NCBI RefSeq assembly: GCF_001676705.1
Contig: NZ_CP016170.1
Coordinates: 3,782,001-3,846,000 of the forward strand
Reading direction: 5' to 3'
Source of the DNA: Bordetella bronchialis
Lineage (GTDB): Bacteria; Pseudomonadota; Gammaproteobacteria; Burkholderiales; Burkholderiaceae_B
Length of the DNA: 64,000 nucleotides
The notes under the pieces were generated by a model that was not told where the DNA came from, made no database searches, and worked only from the letters and a program-made list of their open reading frames with translations. Both the position numbers and the translations under genes were made by a program. How positions within the stretch are numbered: position 1 is the first letter of the stretch; the number at the start of each line of letters is the position of its first letter. Below, one piece after another: positions 1 through 8,582 of this stretch.

Positions 1-558
1 CGCATCGATGGTGGGCATCATGGCAGGCTGCACGCAGCCCGACAGCAGGATCACCTGGCGCGCATGTGCGCGGGCGTCCGGGATCCTGCCGACGGGACGG
101 GACGCGGGCACCTTGGCCCGCACGGCGGCCGGCAAGAGCGGCCGCAATGCCTTGCCGAGCCGCATCGCCGGGGCGAACCAGCGCGAGGTCAGCCCCTGGC
201 GCAGCAGCGCCCGCTTCATGCGCTGGGCCCAGGGCCGGCGCACCCGCGTTTCGACCAGGCCCCGGCCGATGTCGACCAGATGCCCGTACTCCACGCCGGA
301 GGGGCACGTGGTTTCGCAATTGCGGCAGGTCAGGCAGCGATCCAGGTGGGTCTGCGTCGCCTGCGTCGGCTCCGCCCCTTCCAGCATCTGCTTGATCAGG
401 TAGATGCGGCCGCGCGGACTGTCCAGTTCGTCGCCCAGCACCTGGTACGTCGGACAGGTCGCCGTGCAAAAGCCGCAATGCACGCAACGGCGCAGAATGG
501 CGTCGGCCTCGCGGCCGTAGTCCGTGTCGCGCGCCCAGGAAGCGATTTGCGTTTGCAT
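1..558 (-). CDS. glcF: Glycolate oxidase iron-sulfur subunit GlcF (partial, C-terminus beyond left edge)
   Basis: Iron-sulfur subunit of the membrane-associated glycolate oxidase, which passes electrons from the FAD subunits GlcD/GlcE to the respiratory chain. The ATG at 558 opens a frame of 186 codons that runs off the window. Two 4Fe-4S ferredoxin motifs are visible, with cysteines at residues 25, 28, 31, 35 (CVHCGFCTATCP) and 75, 78, 81, 85 (CLTCRNCETTCP). Near residue 172 the sequence LLSGCVQ starts the first cysteine-rich CCG domain, whose remainder is missing. It begins 7 bp after the glcE stop and closes a glcD-glcE-glcF operon. No strong ribosome binding site is seen, so translation may be coupled to glcE. 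The identity is firm; only the right-hand part of the protein can be judged. Confidence 0.93.
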   Translation of the reverse strand, partial: MQTQIASWARDTDYGREADAILRRCVHCGFCTATCPTYQVLGDELDSPRGRIYLIKQMLEGAEPTQATQTHLDRCLTCRNCETTCPSGVEYGHLVDIGRGLVETRVRRPWAQRMKRALLRQGLTSRWFAPAMRLGKALRPLLPAAVRAKVPASRPVGRIPDARAHARQVILLSGCVQPAMMPTIDA

Positions 559-565
559 GATGGCC

Positions 566-1675
566 CTATAGTTCCAGCGTCAGCCGGCCCGGATTGAACA
601 GGCCGGAAGGATCGAGTTCCTGCTTCAGCCGGCGCGTCAAGGTCGCCACGCCGGGGGCCAAGGGCTGGAATACCCCGTCCTCGGGCAGATCCTCGTGCCG
701 CGCCGCGCGGAACAGCGTGGCGTGGCCTCCCCTGCCCTGCGCGGCGGCCCGCACGGATGACGCATCATGCCGGCCGCTCAGCCAGCGTTGGCCGCCGCCC
801 CATTCGATCAGGCTGGCGCCCAGTTGCATGGGTGCCGTGGCGGGCGGCACCGCGATACGCCACAACGGCCGCGCGCGGTCGAAGAACGGGTGTGTCTGTT
901 CGCGCACCGACCGCCAGAAGGCATCCGCCTGCTCCGGCTCCACCAGGTCCCCGCCGATGCGCACCCGGGCCGCGTCGATGGCCGGTGGCGCGCCCGACAG
1001 TCGCACCCAGATTTGTCCTTGGCCGGCGTCGTCCTCCGGCACCCAGCATGCGGCGGAGACCGGCATGGGCAGCCGTCGCCAGGTCGCGAAGGCCGCCAGC
1101 GCCTCGCCTTCGCTTGCCGGCAGGCACAGGGTGCTTTCGCCGGCCGGACGCGGCAATACCTTCAGGGAGACTTCCAGCAACACACCGAATATGCCCAGGG
1201 AGCCCGCCAGCAGCCGGGATACGTCGTAGCCGGCGACGTTCTTCATGACCTCGCCGCCGAAGTTCAGCATCCGGCCATGGGCGTCCAGCAGCCGCGTGCC
1301 GAGCACGAAATCCCGCACGCTGCCGGCGGCCATGCGGCGCGGGCCGGCAAGGCCCGCGGCCACGCAGCCGCCCACCGTGGCGGTCGGCTCGAAATGCGGG
1401 GGTTCGAAGGCCAGCATCTGGCCTTGCGCCGCCAGTTCGGCTTCCAGTTCGCGCAGCGGCGTACCGGCGCGGGCAGTCACCACCAGCTCGGAGGGGTGGT
1501 AGCTGACGATGCCGCGATAGGCCGTGACATCGAGCAGGCAATGGCCGTCCTCGGGCCGCAAGGCCCGGTGGTTGCCATAGAAGGCCTTGCTGCCGCCGCC
1601 GCAAATGAACAGCGGCTTGTGGCCGGCGCGCGCCGTCATGACCTGGTCGCACAATTCCGACAGGACGAAATCCAT
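566..1675 (-). CDS. glcE: Glycolate oxidase FAD-binding subunit GlcE
   Basis: Second flavin-type subunit of glycolate oxidase, 369 residues, close to the usual family length of about 350. The N-terminal half is a PCMH-type FAD domain: FICGGGSKAFYG near residue 23, then GGCVAAGLAGPRRM and NVAGYDVSRL, both typical of GlcE. The C-terminal half is the shorter oxidase lobe ending in DPSGLFNPGR. Start ATG at 1675 is preceded by AGGA five bases upstream, and only 12 bp separate it from the glcD stop. It sits between glcD and glcF, the canonical order, so one transcript is likely. GlcE resembles GlcD but lacks the second C-terminal FAD-linked oxidase motifs such as GEHGVG. Confidence 0.93.
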   Translation of the reverse strand: MDFVLSELCDQVMTARAGHKPLFICGGGSKAFYGNHRALRPEDGHCLLDVTAYRGIVSYHPSELVVTARAGTPLRELEAELAAQGQMLAFEPPHFEPTATVGGCVAAGLAGPRRMAAGSVRDFVLGTRLLDAHGRMLNFGGEVMKNVAGYDVSRLLAGSLGIFGVLLEVSLKVLPRPAGESTLCLPASEGEALAAFATWRRLPMPVSAACWVPEDDAGQGQIWVRLSGAPPAIDAARVRIGGDLVEPEQADAFWRSVREQTHPFFDRARPLWRIAVPPATAPMQLGASLIEWGGGQRWLSGRHDASSVRAAAQGRGGHATLFRAARHEDLPEDGVFQPLAPGVATLTRRLKQELDPSGLFNPGRLTLEL

Positions 1676-1687
1676 GGCGATCCTGTA

Positions 1688-3190
1688 TCAGAAGCGGGAT
1701 AGGTCCGGGAATCGCAACTCGCCGCCGTGCACGTGCATCTTGCCGTACTCGGCGCAACGCGCCAGGGTGGGTATGACCTTCTGGGGGTTGAGCAGGCAAC
1801 TAGGGTCGAAGGCCCGCTTCACGGCAAGGAAAGTATCGAGTTCCTCGCGCGAAAACTGCACGCACATCTGATTGATTTTCTCCATACCCACACCGTGCTC
1901 TCCCGTCACGGTGCCTCCCACCTGTACGCACAGCTCGAGTATCGCCACGCCGAATTTATCGGCGCGCTCGGTCTCGTCCGGCTTGTTGGAATCGAAAAGA
2001 ATAAGCGGATGCAGATTGCCATCGCCGGCATGGAACACGTTCGCGCAGCGCAGGCCGTATTCGTCCTCCATCTGTTCGATGGCGCCCAGCACGCGGGCCA
2101 GATGCCGCCGCGGAATCGTGCCATCCATGCAATAGTAGTCGGGCGACACGCGCCCGGCCGCCGGGAAGGCGTTCTTGCGTCCGGCCCAGAAGCGCAGGCG
2201 CTCGGCCTCCGACGTGGAGACCTGCAGCCGGGTCGCGCCCGCATCCTGGAGCACGGCTTCCATGCGCGCGACCTCGTGCGCGACCTCTTCGGGAGTACCG
2301 TCGGATTCGCACAGCAAAATGGCCTGCGCATTCATGTCATAGCCGGCCTGCACGAAGGGCTCGACCATGTGCACGGCCTGCTTGTCCATCATCTCCAGGC
2401 CGGCCGGTATGATGCCGGCCGCGATCACCCGGGTCACGGCGTTGCCGGCTGCTTCCACGCTGGGGAAGCTGGCCAGCACGACCTGCGCGCAGACCGGCTT
2501 GGGCAGGAGCTTTACGGTGATCTCGGTCACGATGCCCAGCATGCCCTCGGAACCGATGAAAGCGGCCAACAGATCCAGGCCGGGCGCATCGGGCGCCTCG
2601 CTGCCGAGCTCGACGATGTCGCCATCGATGGTCACCACGCGCACGCGCAGGATGTTATGCACCGTCAAGCCGTACTTCATGCAACGCACGCCGCCGGAAT
2701 TTTCGGCGACGTTCCCGCCGATCGAGCATGCGATCTGGCTGGAAGGATCCGGCGCGTAGTACAGGCCATGGACCGCGGCGGCTTCCGAGATGGCCAGGTT
2801 GCGCACGCCGGGCTCCACCACCGCCAAGGCATTGTCCGCGTCGATGCGCTTGATGCGATTCAGCTTGGAAAGCCCCAGCAATACGCCCTGGCTATGCGGC
2901 ATCGCCCCCCCGGACAGGCCGGTTCCGGCGCCCCGGGGCACCACCGGCGCGTTCAGGCGCTTGCATACCCGCATCACCTGTTGTACCTGGGCCTCGGTTT
3001 CCGGCAGGCAAACCACGGCCGGCAGGGCGCGATACAGGGACAGCCCATCGCACTCATAGGGCCGGGTGTCCTCTTCGCGATGCAGCACGCAGTGCGCGGG
3101 CAACACCGCCTGCAGCGCCGCGACCAGCTCGGGCACCGCCGGGGGCGCGACCTGCGCATCCGTAAGATCGGTCTCTACCAGGGTGTTCAT
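1688..3190 (-). CDS. glcD: Glycolate oxidase catalytic FAD subunit GlcD
   Basis: Catalytic subunit that oxidises glycolate (and often D-lactate) to glyoxylate; 500 residues, the normal size. The FAD-binding PCMH domain (about 57-235) contains PRGAGTGLSGGA and the SIGGNVAENSGG loop. The C-terminal oxidase domain has NVFHAGDGNLHP and GTVTGEHGVG, which carry active-site histidines in this family. The ATG at 3190 is the first in frame. A 76-bp gap separates it from the upstream dehydrogenase gene; this gap holds a bulged GC hairpin (about 3241-3267) and a TATCTT hexamer 6 nt before the ATG, so a promoter of its own is possible. It leads the glcDEF genes; a linked regulator (GlcC) is not in view. 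Confidence 0.95.
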   Translation of the reverse strand: MNTLVETDLTDAQVAPPAVPELVAALQAVLPAHCVLHREEDTRPYECDGLSLYRALPAVVCLPETEAQVQQVMRVCKRLNAPVVPRGAGTGLSGGAMPHSQGVLLGLSKLNRIKRIDADNALAVVEPGVRNLAISEAAAVHGLYYAPDPSSQIACSIGGNVAENSGGVRCMKYGLTVHNILRVRVVTIDGDIVELGSEAPDAPGLDLLAAFIGSEGMLGIVTEITVKLLPKPVCAQVVLASFPSVEAAGNAVTRVIAAGIIPAGLEMMDKQAVHMVEPFVQAGYDMNAQAILLCESDGTPEEVAHEVARMEAVLQDAGATRLQVSTSEAERLRFWAGRKNAFPAAGRVSPDYYCMDGTIPRRHLARVLGAIEQMEDEYGLRCANVFHAGDGNLHPLILFDSNKPDETERADKFGVAILELCVQVGGTVTGEHGVGMEKINQMCVQFSREELDTFLAVKRAFDPSCLLNPQKVIPTLARCAEYGKMHVHGGELRFPDLSRF

Positions 3191-3266
3191 GATTTAAAGA
3201 TAGCGCGGGCACGGCAAACACACAGTCAGGGATTTACCCCAACCGGCGACGGCGGCGCCGTGCCGG

Positions 3267-4676
3267 TTACCAGCTGACGATTTTCCCCGGGTTGAGGATA
3301 TTGTTGGGATCGAAGGCATGCTTGAGGCTGCGCATCAGGTCCAGCGCATCCTTGCCGTGCTCCTCCAGCAGGAATCCCATCTTGTGCAGGCCCACGCCAT
3401 GTTCGCCCGTGCACGTGCCGTCCGCCGCGATGGCCCGCCGGACCAGCGCATGGTTGATGCGCTCCGACGCATCCCACTCTTCCTGGCTGTCCGGATCCAG
3501 CAGCATCAGCACGTGGAAATTACCGTCGCCGACATGGCCCACGATGGTGGTGGGAAAAGGTGCTTCGGCCAGATCCCGCGCGGTCTCGCGCACGCATTCG
3601 GCCAGCGCGGAAATCGGCACGCACACATCCGTGGTACTGGAACGACAGCCTGGCCGCAGCTGCAAGCCGGCGAAATAGGCGTTGTGGCGCGCCGCCCACA
3701 AGCGGCTGCGATCCTCGGGACGGTGCGCCCATTCGAAATCCATGCCGCCATGCTCGTGGACAATGGCCTGCACGGCGGCGGCCTGCTCTTGCACGCCGCC
3801 CGCGCTGCCGTGGAATTCAAACAACAGCAGCGGCGTTTCCCTTAGCGTCAGCTGGCTGTATCGGTTGACGGAGCGCACGGCATGTTCGTCCATGAACTCG
3901 ACGCGAGCCACCGGAACGCCTGCCTGCATGATCTCGATGACGCTGTCCACGGCGTCGCCCAGCGTCGGGAAATTGCACACCGCGGCCGACACGGCTTCCG
4001 GCTGCGGATACAGCTTTACCGTGACTTCCGTGATGATTCCCAAGGTACCTTCGCTGCCGACGAAAATCCGCGTCAGGTCATAGCCGGCGGCGGACTTGGG
4101 CGCCCGGCGCGCGGTACGCAAGACGCGGCCGTCGGCGGTGACCACCGTCAGCGACAGCACGTTCTCGCGCATGGTGCCGTAGCGCACGGCATTGGTACCG
4201 GAGGCGCGCGTCGCCGCCATTCCGCCCAGGCTGGCGTCGGCCCCCGGGTCCACGGGAAAGAACAGGCCGCTGTCGCGCAAATGCTCGTTCAACTGCTTGC
4301 GCGTCACCCCCGCCTGCACCGTGGCGGTGAAATCCTCCGCGTGGACGGCCAGAACGGCGTTCATGCGGGAAAGATCCAGCGTGATGCCGCCCTGCACCGG
4401 CAACAGATGCCCCTCAAGCGAGGAGCCGGCGCCATATGCCACGATAGGCACGCGATGGTCGTTGCAGACACGCGCGACCGCGGCGACTTCATCGGTGGTT
4501 TCGGCAAAAATCACCGCATCGGGAAGGACATCCGGGTAGGGCGACTCGTCATGCCCATGATGTTCGCGCACCGCCCGCGCCGTCGAAAGGCGGTCGCCGA
4601 CGATCGCGCGCAAGGATTCCAGACAGGCGGCCGGCACGGGACGGCGCAGCCACGCGGGATCGGTCAAATCGTTCAT
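3267..4676 (-). CDS. FAD-linked D-lactate/D-2-hydroxyacid dehydrogenase, GlcD-like
   Basis: Flavoprotein of the vanillyl-alcohol oxidase/PCMH superfamily, 469 residues. It probably oxidises D-lactate or another D-2-hydroxyacid and delivers electrons to cytochrome c or quinone. The N-terminal FAD domain shows AYGAGSSLEGH and DASLGGMAATRASG; the oxidase domain shows GHVGDGNFH and GTCTGEHGVG, with FDPNNILNPGK at the end. The SLEGH form and overall length fit cytochrome-type D-lactate dehydrogenase better than GlcD. It lies directly upstream of glcD in the same direction, so the two hydroxyacid oxidation systems may share transcripts. The start ATG at 4676 has no clear ribosome binding site. Substrate cannot be fixed from sequence. 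Confidence 0.85.
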   Translation of the reverse strand: MNDLTDPAWLRRPVPAACLESLRAIVGDRLSTARAVREHHGHDESPYPDVLPDAVIFAETTDEVAAVARVCNDHRVPIVAYGAGSSLEGHLLPVQGGITLDLSRMNAVLAVHAEDFTATVQAGVTRKQLNEHLRDSGLFFPVDPGADASLGGMAATRASGTNAVRYGTMRENVLSLTVVTADGRVLRTARRAPKSAAGYDLTRIFVGSEGTLGIITEVTVKLYPQPEAVSAAVCNFPTLGDAVDSVIEIMQAGVPVARVEFMDEHAVRSVNRYSQLTLRETPLLLFEFHGSAGGVQEQAAAVQAIVHEHGGMDFEWAHRPEDRSRLWAARHNAYFAGLQLRPGCRSSTTDVCVPISALAECVRETARDLAEAPFPTTIVGHVGDGNFHVLMLLDPDSQEEWDASERINHALVRRAIAADGTCTGEHGVGLHKMGFLLEEHGKDALDLMRSLKHAFDPNNILNPGKIVSW

Positions 4677-4753
4677 TTTCTTATCCGAACCGGGAGGTCA
4701 AGACGCCATTCTACGCCCGGAGACCCGTGCGCCGGTGGCGCCCTGCCCTTCCC

Positions 4754-5824
4754 TTATTTGCCGCTGCTGGCCGCGCGCCGACGTGCCCTGACGGCTTCCG
4801 CCAGGCCGTCCAGGACCTCGACCGAGGATTCCCAATCTATGCATCCGTCGGTGATGCTCTGCCCATACGTCAGCGGCTGGCCGGGGACGAGATCCTGGCG
4901 GCCGCCCAGCAGGTGGCTTTCCACCATCAGGCCCACGATGCGGCCGTCTCCGGCGGCGATCTGGCGGCCGATATCCTTGGCGACCAGAGGCTGGTTCTGC
5001 GGATTCTTGCTGCTATTGGCGTGACTGGTGTCGATCATCAGGCGCTGCGCCAGTCCGGACTTGGCCAAGTCCTGGCTGGCCGCTTCGACGCTGGCGGCAT
5101 CGTAATTCGGCGCCTTGCCGCCGCGCAGGATCACGTGGCAGTCTTCGTTGCCCGCCGTGGATACGATGGCCGAATGGCCGCCCTTGGTCACGGACAGAAA
5201 GTGATGCGGCTGCGAAGCCGCCTTGATCGCATCGACGGCGATTTTCACATTGCCATCGGTACCGTTCTTGAAACCGACCGGACACGACAAGCCGGAAGCC
5301 AACTCCCGATGGACCTGGCTTTCGGTGGTGCGAGCCCCGATGGCGCCCCAGGACACCAGGTCCGCAATATATTGCGGGGTGATCATATCCAGGAATTCGC
5401 AGCCCGCGGGCAATCCGAGCGTATTGATGTCCAGCAGCAATTCGCGCCCGACGCGTATGCCCTTGTTAATGTTGAAGCTGCCGTCCAGGTCCGGATCGTT
5501 GATGAGTCCCTTCCAGCCGACGGTGGTGCGCGGTTTTTCGAAATACACGCGCATGATGATCTCGAGGTCGCCCTTCAGCCTGTCGCGCACCGGTTTCAGC
5601 CGGGCCGCATATTCCAGGGCGGCTTTCGGGTCATGGATCGAGCACGGTCCGATTACCACCGCCAGCCTGTCGTCCATGCCGTGCAGGATGCGATGCAAGG
5701 CCTGGCGTGCCGCGTAGACGGTATCGGATACGGCTTGGCTGCAGGGAAATTCGCGCATGACGTGCGCCGGGGGCGTCAATTCCTTGATTTCTCGGATACG
5801 CAGGTCATCGGTATTGTGGGACAC
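4754..5824 (-). CDS. aroG: 3-deoxy-7-phosphoheptulonate (DAHP) synthase, class I
   Basis: First enzyme of the shikimate pathway; it condenses phosphoenolpyruvate with erythrose 4-phosphate to DAHP. At 356 residues it matches E. coli AroG/AroF/AroH. Signatures include VIGPCSIHDP, RVYFEKPRTTVGWKG, the GARTTESQ motif and IDTSHANSSK. I place the start at GTG 5824, because AAGGAG lies 6 nt upstream and the protein then begins SHNTDDLRI as in relatives; a longer in-frame reading to 5962 would run through a terminator hairpin. The upstream leader (5867-6014) carries a Phe/Tyr-rich peptide and a terminator/antiterminator arrangement, so the gene is probably controlled by transcription attenuation. 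The D-lactate-type dehydrogenase follows 77 bp downstream. Confidence 0.95.
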   Translation of the reverse strand: MSHNTDDLRIREIKELTPPAHVMREFPCSQAVSDTVYAARQALHRILHGMDDRLAVVIGPCSIHDPKAALEYAARLKPVRDRLKGDLEIIMRVYFEKPRTTVGWKGLINDPDLDGSFNINKGIRVGRELLLDINTLGLPAGCEFLDMITPQYIADLVSWGAIGARTTESQVHRELASGLSCPVGFKNGTDGNVKIAVDAIKAASQPHHFLSVTKGGHSAIVSTAGNEDCHVILRGGKAPNYDAASVEAASQDLAKSGLAQRLMIDTSHANSSKNPQNQPLVAKDIGRQIAAGDGRIVGLMVESHLLGGRQDLVPGQPLTYGQSITDGCIDWESSVEVLDGLAEAVRARRRAASSGK

Positions 5825-5866
5825 GTCGGGCTCCTTCCTGGGATATGTTGCCAGGCTGGCGGACAC

Positions 5867-5897
5867 AAAAAAGCCGCCAGATCGCTGGCGGCTTTTT
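5867..5897 (-). terminator. Attenuator-type intrinsic terminator in the aroG leader
   Basis: On the minus strand AAAAAGCCGCCAG pairs with CTGGCGGCTTTTT across a CGAT loop and ends in six U. It stops only 42 nt before the aroG start codon, so a promoter can hardly fit downstream. The 5' arm is also complementary over 9 bp to the upstream segment 5939-5947 (CGCTGGCGG), which makes a competing antiterminator. The 3' arm can alternatively pair with CCGCCAG at 5856-5862. Confidence 0.85.
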
Positions 5898-5915
5898 GGG
5901 GGGATTTCGCAGACT

Positions 5916-6014
5916 TCAGTTTGCGCGCAACCCTTCCTCCGCCAGCGGCATCGGAAAGCCATAAAAGTAAAAGTAAAATCGGGCGGCGGTGCCGCGGTCG
6001 TTTGCGCGTGTCAT
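5916..6014 (-). CDS. aroG leader peptide, Phe/Tyr-rich (32 codons)
   Basis: Short open frame from ATG 6014 to TGA 5916, coding 32 residues, with an in-frame TAG nine bases before the ATG. Codons 13-20 read Phe-Tyr-Phe-Tyr-Phe-Tyr-Gly-Phe (FYFYFYGF), four Phe and three Tyr codons in eight, which is far beyond chance and matches end products of the pathway that aroG starts. The stop lies 23 nt before the terminator hairpin, the usual spacing of an attenuator leader. The antiterminator segment (5939-5947) overlaps codons 23-25, just after the Phe/Tyr run. No good ribosome binding site is visible, which is the main weakness. The peptide itself probably has no function beyond sensing charged tRNA-Phe and tRNA-Tyr. 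Confidence 0.75.
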   Translation of the reverse strand: MTRANDRGTAARFYFYFYGFPMPLAEEGLRAN

Positions 6015-6078
6015 ATCGGTCTATTCAGCCGGGTGCGCGAAGGCGTCCCGGAAAGAGCGCCACCCATCGGGTTGCGCC

Positions 6079-6107
6079 TATTTACATCGCGGCAAATCCT
6101 AGCACAA
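6079..6107 (-). promoter_or_regulatory. Candidate promoter of the aroG leader transcript
   Basis: On the minus strand TTGTGC (6107-6102) and TAAATA (6084-6079) are separated by 17 nt, four of six matches each. A start near 6072 would give about 58 nt of RNA before the leader peptide. It lies between the tldD stop and the leader, where a promoter is required for attenuation. Confidence 0.45.
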
Positions 6108-6159
6108 AAACCGCGGCAGGTCATGCGGGCGGCGCAGGCCCCGCCCCGGGGCCCCAAGA

Positions 6160-7620
6160 TCAGGCCGTACCGCCGACAGTCAGCCCTTCCATGCGCAAGG
6201 TAGGCATGCCGACGCCGACAGGCACGCTCTGGCCTTCCTTGCCACACGTACCCACGCCGGAATCCAGCTTCATATCGTTGCCGATCAGGCTTACCCGCGT
6301 CATGGCGTCCGGACCGTTGCCGATCAAGGTGGCGCCCTTCACGGGATACGTGATCTTGCCGTTCTCGATCATATAGGCCTCGGATGCGGAAAACACGAAC
6401 TTGCCGTTCGTGATATCCACCTGCCCGCCGCCGAAATTCACCGCATACAGGCCGCGCTTGACGGAAGCCAGGATTTCCTCGGGCGGCGTATCGCCGCCCA
6501 GCATGTAGGTATTCGTCATGCGCGGCATGGGCAGATGCGCGAAGGATTCGCGCCGCCCGTTGCCCGTGGCGGAGGTTTTCATCAGGCGCGCGTTCATCGT
6601 GTCCTGCATATAGCCCCGCAGGATGCCATCCTCGATCAGGACATTGCGCTGCGTGGCATTGCCTTCATCGTCCACGTTGAGAGAACCGCGGCGATCCGGC
6701 AGCGTCCCGTCGTCGATGACGGTAACGCCCTTGGATGCCACGCGTTCGCCGATGCGGCCGGCGAAAACGCTGGAGCCCTTGCGATTGAAATCGCCCTCCA
6801 GCCCATGGCCTACCGCCTCGTGCAGCAGGATACCGGGCCATCCGGGCCCGAGCACCACGGTCATTTCGCCGGCCGGCGCGGGACGGGCATCCAGATTCAC
6901 CATGGCCTCGTGCACGGCATGTTCGACATAGCCCCGCAGTATCTCGTCGGTGAAATAGGCCAGGCCTGACCGGCCCCCGCCGCCCGCATGTCCCATTTCC
7001 CGGCGACCATCGCGTTCCACGATTACGGTCAGGGAAAGCCGCACCAGCGGACGCACATCGGCCGCCAGCCGGCCGTCGCTGCCCGCGACCAGAATGACGT
7101 CGTATTCCGCCCCCAGCCCGGCCATGACCTGGATCACGTGGGAATCGCGGGCGCGCGCCATGCGTTCGATGCGCTCGAGCAAAGCCACCTTATCCGGCGC
7201 GCTGAGAGTCAGTAGCGGGTCCACGGCCGGATAAAGGTCATGCGCGCGGGCAGGTTCGGCCTGCGCGCGTACCCGCGCCTTGCCGGCGCCCTGGCGCGCA
7301 ATGCCGCGCACGGCGCGCGCCGACGACAGCAAGGCGTCGGGGGACAAGGAATCCGAATACGCGAACGCGGTCTTCTCGCCACTGATCGCGCGCACGCCCA
7401 CGCCCTGCCCGATGGAAAAACTGCCCGTTTTGACGATACCTTCCTCCAGGCTCCAGCCCTCGCTGCGCGTGTACTGGAAATAGAGGTCGGCGTAATCCAC
7501 CTTGTGCGTGAATATTTCGCCCAGCGCGCGCGCCATGTCGGCCTCGCTCAGGCCCCAGGGGTCGAGCAGCAGCGATTTGGCGGTGGCCAGGGCCTGGATG
7601 TCGGGATCGGTGATCTTCAT
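6160..7620 (-). CDS. tldD: Metalloprotease TldD
   Basis: Zinc metalloprotease of the TldD/PmbA (TldE) family; in E. coli the TldD-TldE pair processes peptides such as microcin B17 and CcdA. The protein has 486 residues, normal for TldD. The zinc motif HEAVGH is at 267-272 within [15 protein letters not shown], and the C-terminal part has the SVGGGQVD-like loop typical of the family. The ATG at 7620 is 17 bp after the stop of the upstream amidase gene, so the two are probably co-transcribed. The partner gene pmbA/tldE is not in this window. No clear terminator follows it; the next signals belong to the aroG leader. Confidence 0.93.
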   Translation of the reverse strand: MKITDPDIQALATAKSLLLDPWGLSEADMARALGEIFTHKVDYADLYFQYTRSEGWSLEEGIVKTGSFSIGQGVGVRAISGEKTAFAYSDSLSPDALLSSARAVRGIARQGAGKARVRAQAEPARAHDLYPAVDPLLTLSAPDKVALLERIERMARARDSHVIQVMAGLGAEYDVILVAGSDGRLAADVRPLVRLSLTVIVERDGRREMGHAGGGGRSGLAYFTDEILRGYVEHAVHEAMVNLDARPAPAGEMTVVLGPGWPGILLHEAVGHGLEGDFNRKGSSVFAGRIGERVASKGVTVIDDGTLPDRRGSLNVDDEGNATQRNVLIEDGILRGYMQDTMNARLMKTSATGNGRRESFAHLPMPRMTNTYMLGGDTPPEEILASVKRGLYAVNFGGGQVDITNGKFVFSASEAYMIENGKITYPVKGATLIGNGPDAMTRVSLIGNDMKLDSGVGTCGKEGQSVPVGVGMPTLRMEGLTVGGTA

Positions 7621-7637
7621 ATTGCAACTCGGTGGAT

Positions 7638-8465
7638 TTACATGACGCGGTGGCGCAATGCGGGCAAGGCGGCTCGCACATCCGACAGCCGTGTGGAATC
7701 TATGTTACCCGCTACCACGCCCGGTCCCTCCGGCAGGACGTCGACGATGTCCCCCCACGGATCGACCAGCATGGAATGTCCCCAGGTCCGGCGACCGTTT
7801 GGATGGACGCCGCCCTGGGCGGGAGCCAGGACATAGCACTGGTTTTCGATAGCGCGCGTCCGCAGCAGCAATTCCCAATGCGCCTTGCCGGTCGTGTAGG
7901 TGAAGGCGGCAGGCACCAGGATCAGGTCGACCGTCCCCAGCGCTCGATACAGCTCCGGAAAACGCAGGTCGTAGCATACCGACAGGCCGACCTTCGCGAA
8001 TGGCGTGTCCACCGTGCGCACCTCCGCGCCCGGGCGGATCGCGATGGATTCATCATAGGACTCGGTGCCGCGCTTGAAATTGAACAAATGGATTTTGTCA
8101 TAGCGCGCAAGCCGTTTTCCATCCGGACCATATACCAGCGAGGTGTTGTACACGCGCGCCGCGTCCGGGCTGACCAGGGGCAAGGTACCGCCCACCACGA
8201 AAATGCCGTGCTGGCTGGCCTGGCTGGAGAGAAATTCCTGGATAGGCCCCGTGCCGTCCGTTTCGCGGATGGCGAGCTTATCGTGATCTTTTTGTCCCAT
8301 GAAGCAGAAATATTCCGGTAACGCCACTAATCGGGCCCCGGATTCGGCCGCTTTTCGGATTAATTGGGACGCAGCATCCAGATTTTCCCTGACAATCGGC
8401 GTGCTGACCATCTGGATAGCCGCGACTCGGGAAAGCGTGGAAGTGGCAGTGGAAGGAGCGTTCAT
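7638..8465 (-). CDS. Carbon-nitrogen hydrolase (nitrilase superfamily, probable deaminated-glutathione amidase)
   Basis: Amidase of the Nit1/YbeM branch of the nitrilase superfamily, likely hydrolysing an omega-amide such as deaminated glutathione. From ATG 8465 it has 275 residues; a TTG three codons upstream is an alternative, and neither has a clear ribosome binding site. The catalytic triad is visible: Glu51 (LPEYF), Lys124 (YDKIHLF) and Cys164 ([13 protein letters not shown]). It is followed after 17 bp by tldD in the same direction, the usual betaproteobacterial pairing. Its promoter must lie in the 117-bp divergent region shared with the H-NS-like gene. The exact substrate is inferred from family similarity only. 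Confidence 0.9.
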   Translation of the reverse strand: MNAPSTATSTLSRVAAIQMVSTPIVRENLDAASQLIRKAAESGARLVALPEYFCFMGQKDHDKLAIRETDGTGPIQEFLSSQASQHGIFVVGGTLPLVSPDAARVYNTSLVYGPDGKRLARYDKIHLFNFKRGTESYDESIAIRPGAEVRTVDTPFAKVGLSVCYDLRFPELYRALGTVDLILVPAAFTYTTGKAHWELLLRTRAIENQCYVLAPAQGGVHPNGRRTWGHSMLVDPWGDIVDVLPEGPGVVAGNIDSTRLSDVRAALPALRHRVM

Positions 8466-8512
8466 CGGAAACAAATAGATTCAAGAATTCCAGGGATAAT
8501 TCCCAAGTCGTT

Positions 8513-8542
8513 TTGTGCTATTGTCGACAAAATAACTATAAT
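8513..8542 (+). promoter_or_regulatory. Promoter of the H-NS-like gene with internal palindrome
   Basis: TTGTGC (8513-8518) and a perfect TATAAT (8537-8542) are 18 nt apart. The spacer contains the perfect 10-bp palindrome TTGTCGACAA at 8521-8530, a good position for a repressor or autoregulator. The surrounding DNA is clearly AT-richer than its neighbours, as expected for a target of H-NS-type proteins. Confidence 0.6.
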
Positions 8543-8582
8543 CTGGTCGGAAAATCAATTCCATAATAAGGATCGATATACC

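Noticed and set aside
1..403. Plus-strand frames at the left edge
   Set aside because: They are opposite glcF, whose two 4Fe-4S motifs show the minus strand is coding.
5825..5962. 46-codon N-terminal extension of AroG in the same frame from ATG 5962
   Set aside because: It would run through the terminator hairpin, has no ribosome binding site and adds residues unlike the DAHP synthase family; GTG 5824 has AAGGAG at 6 nt.
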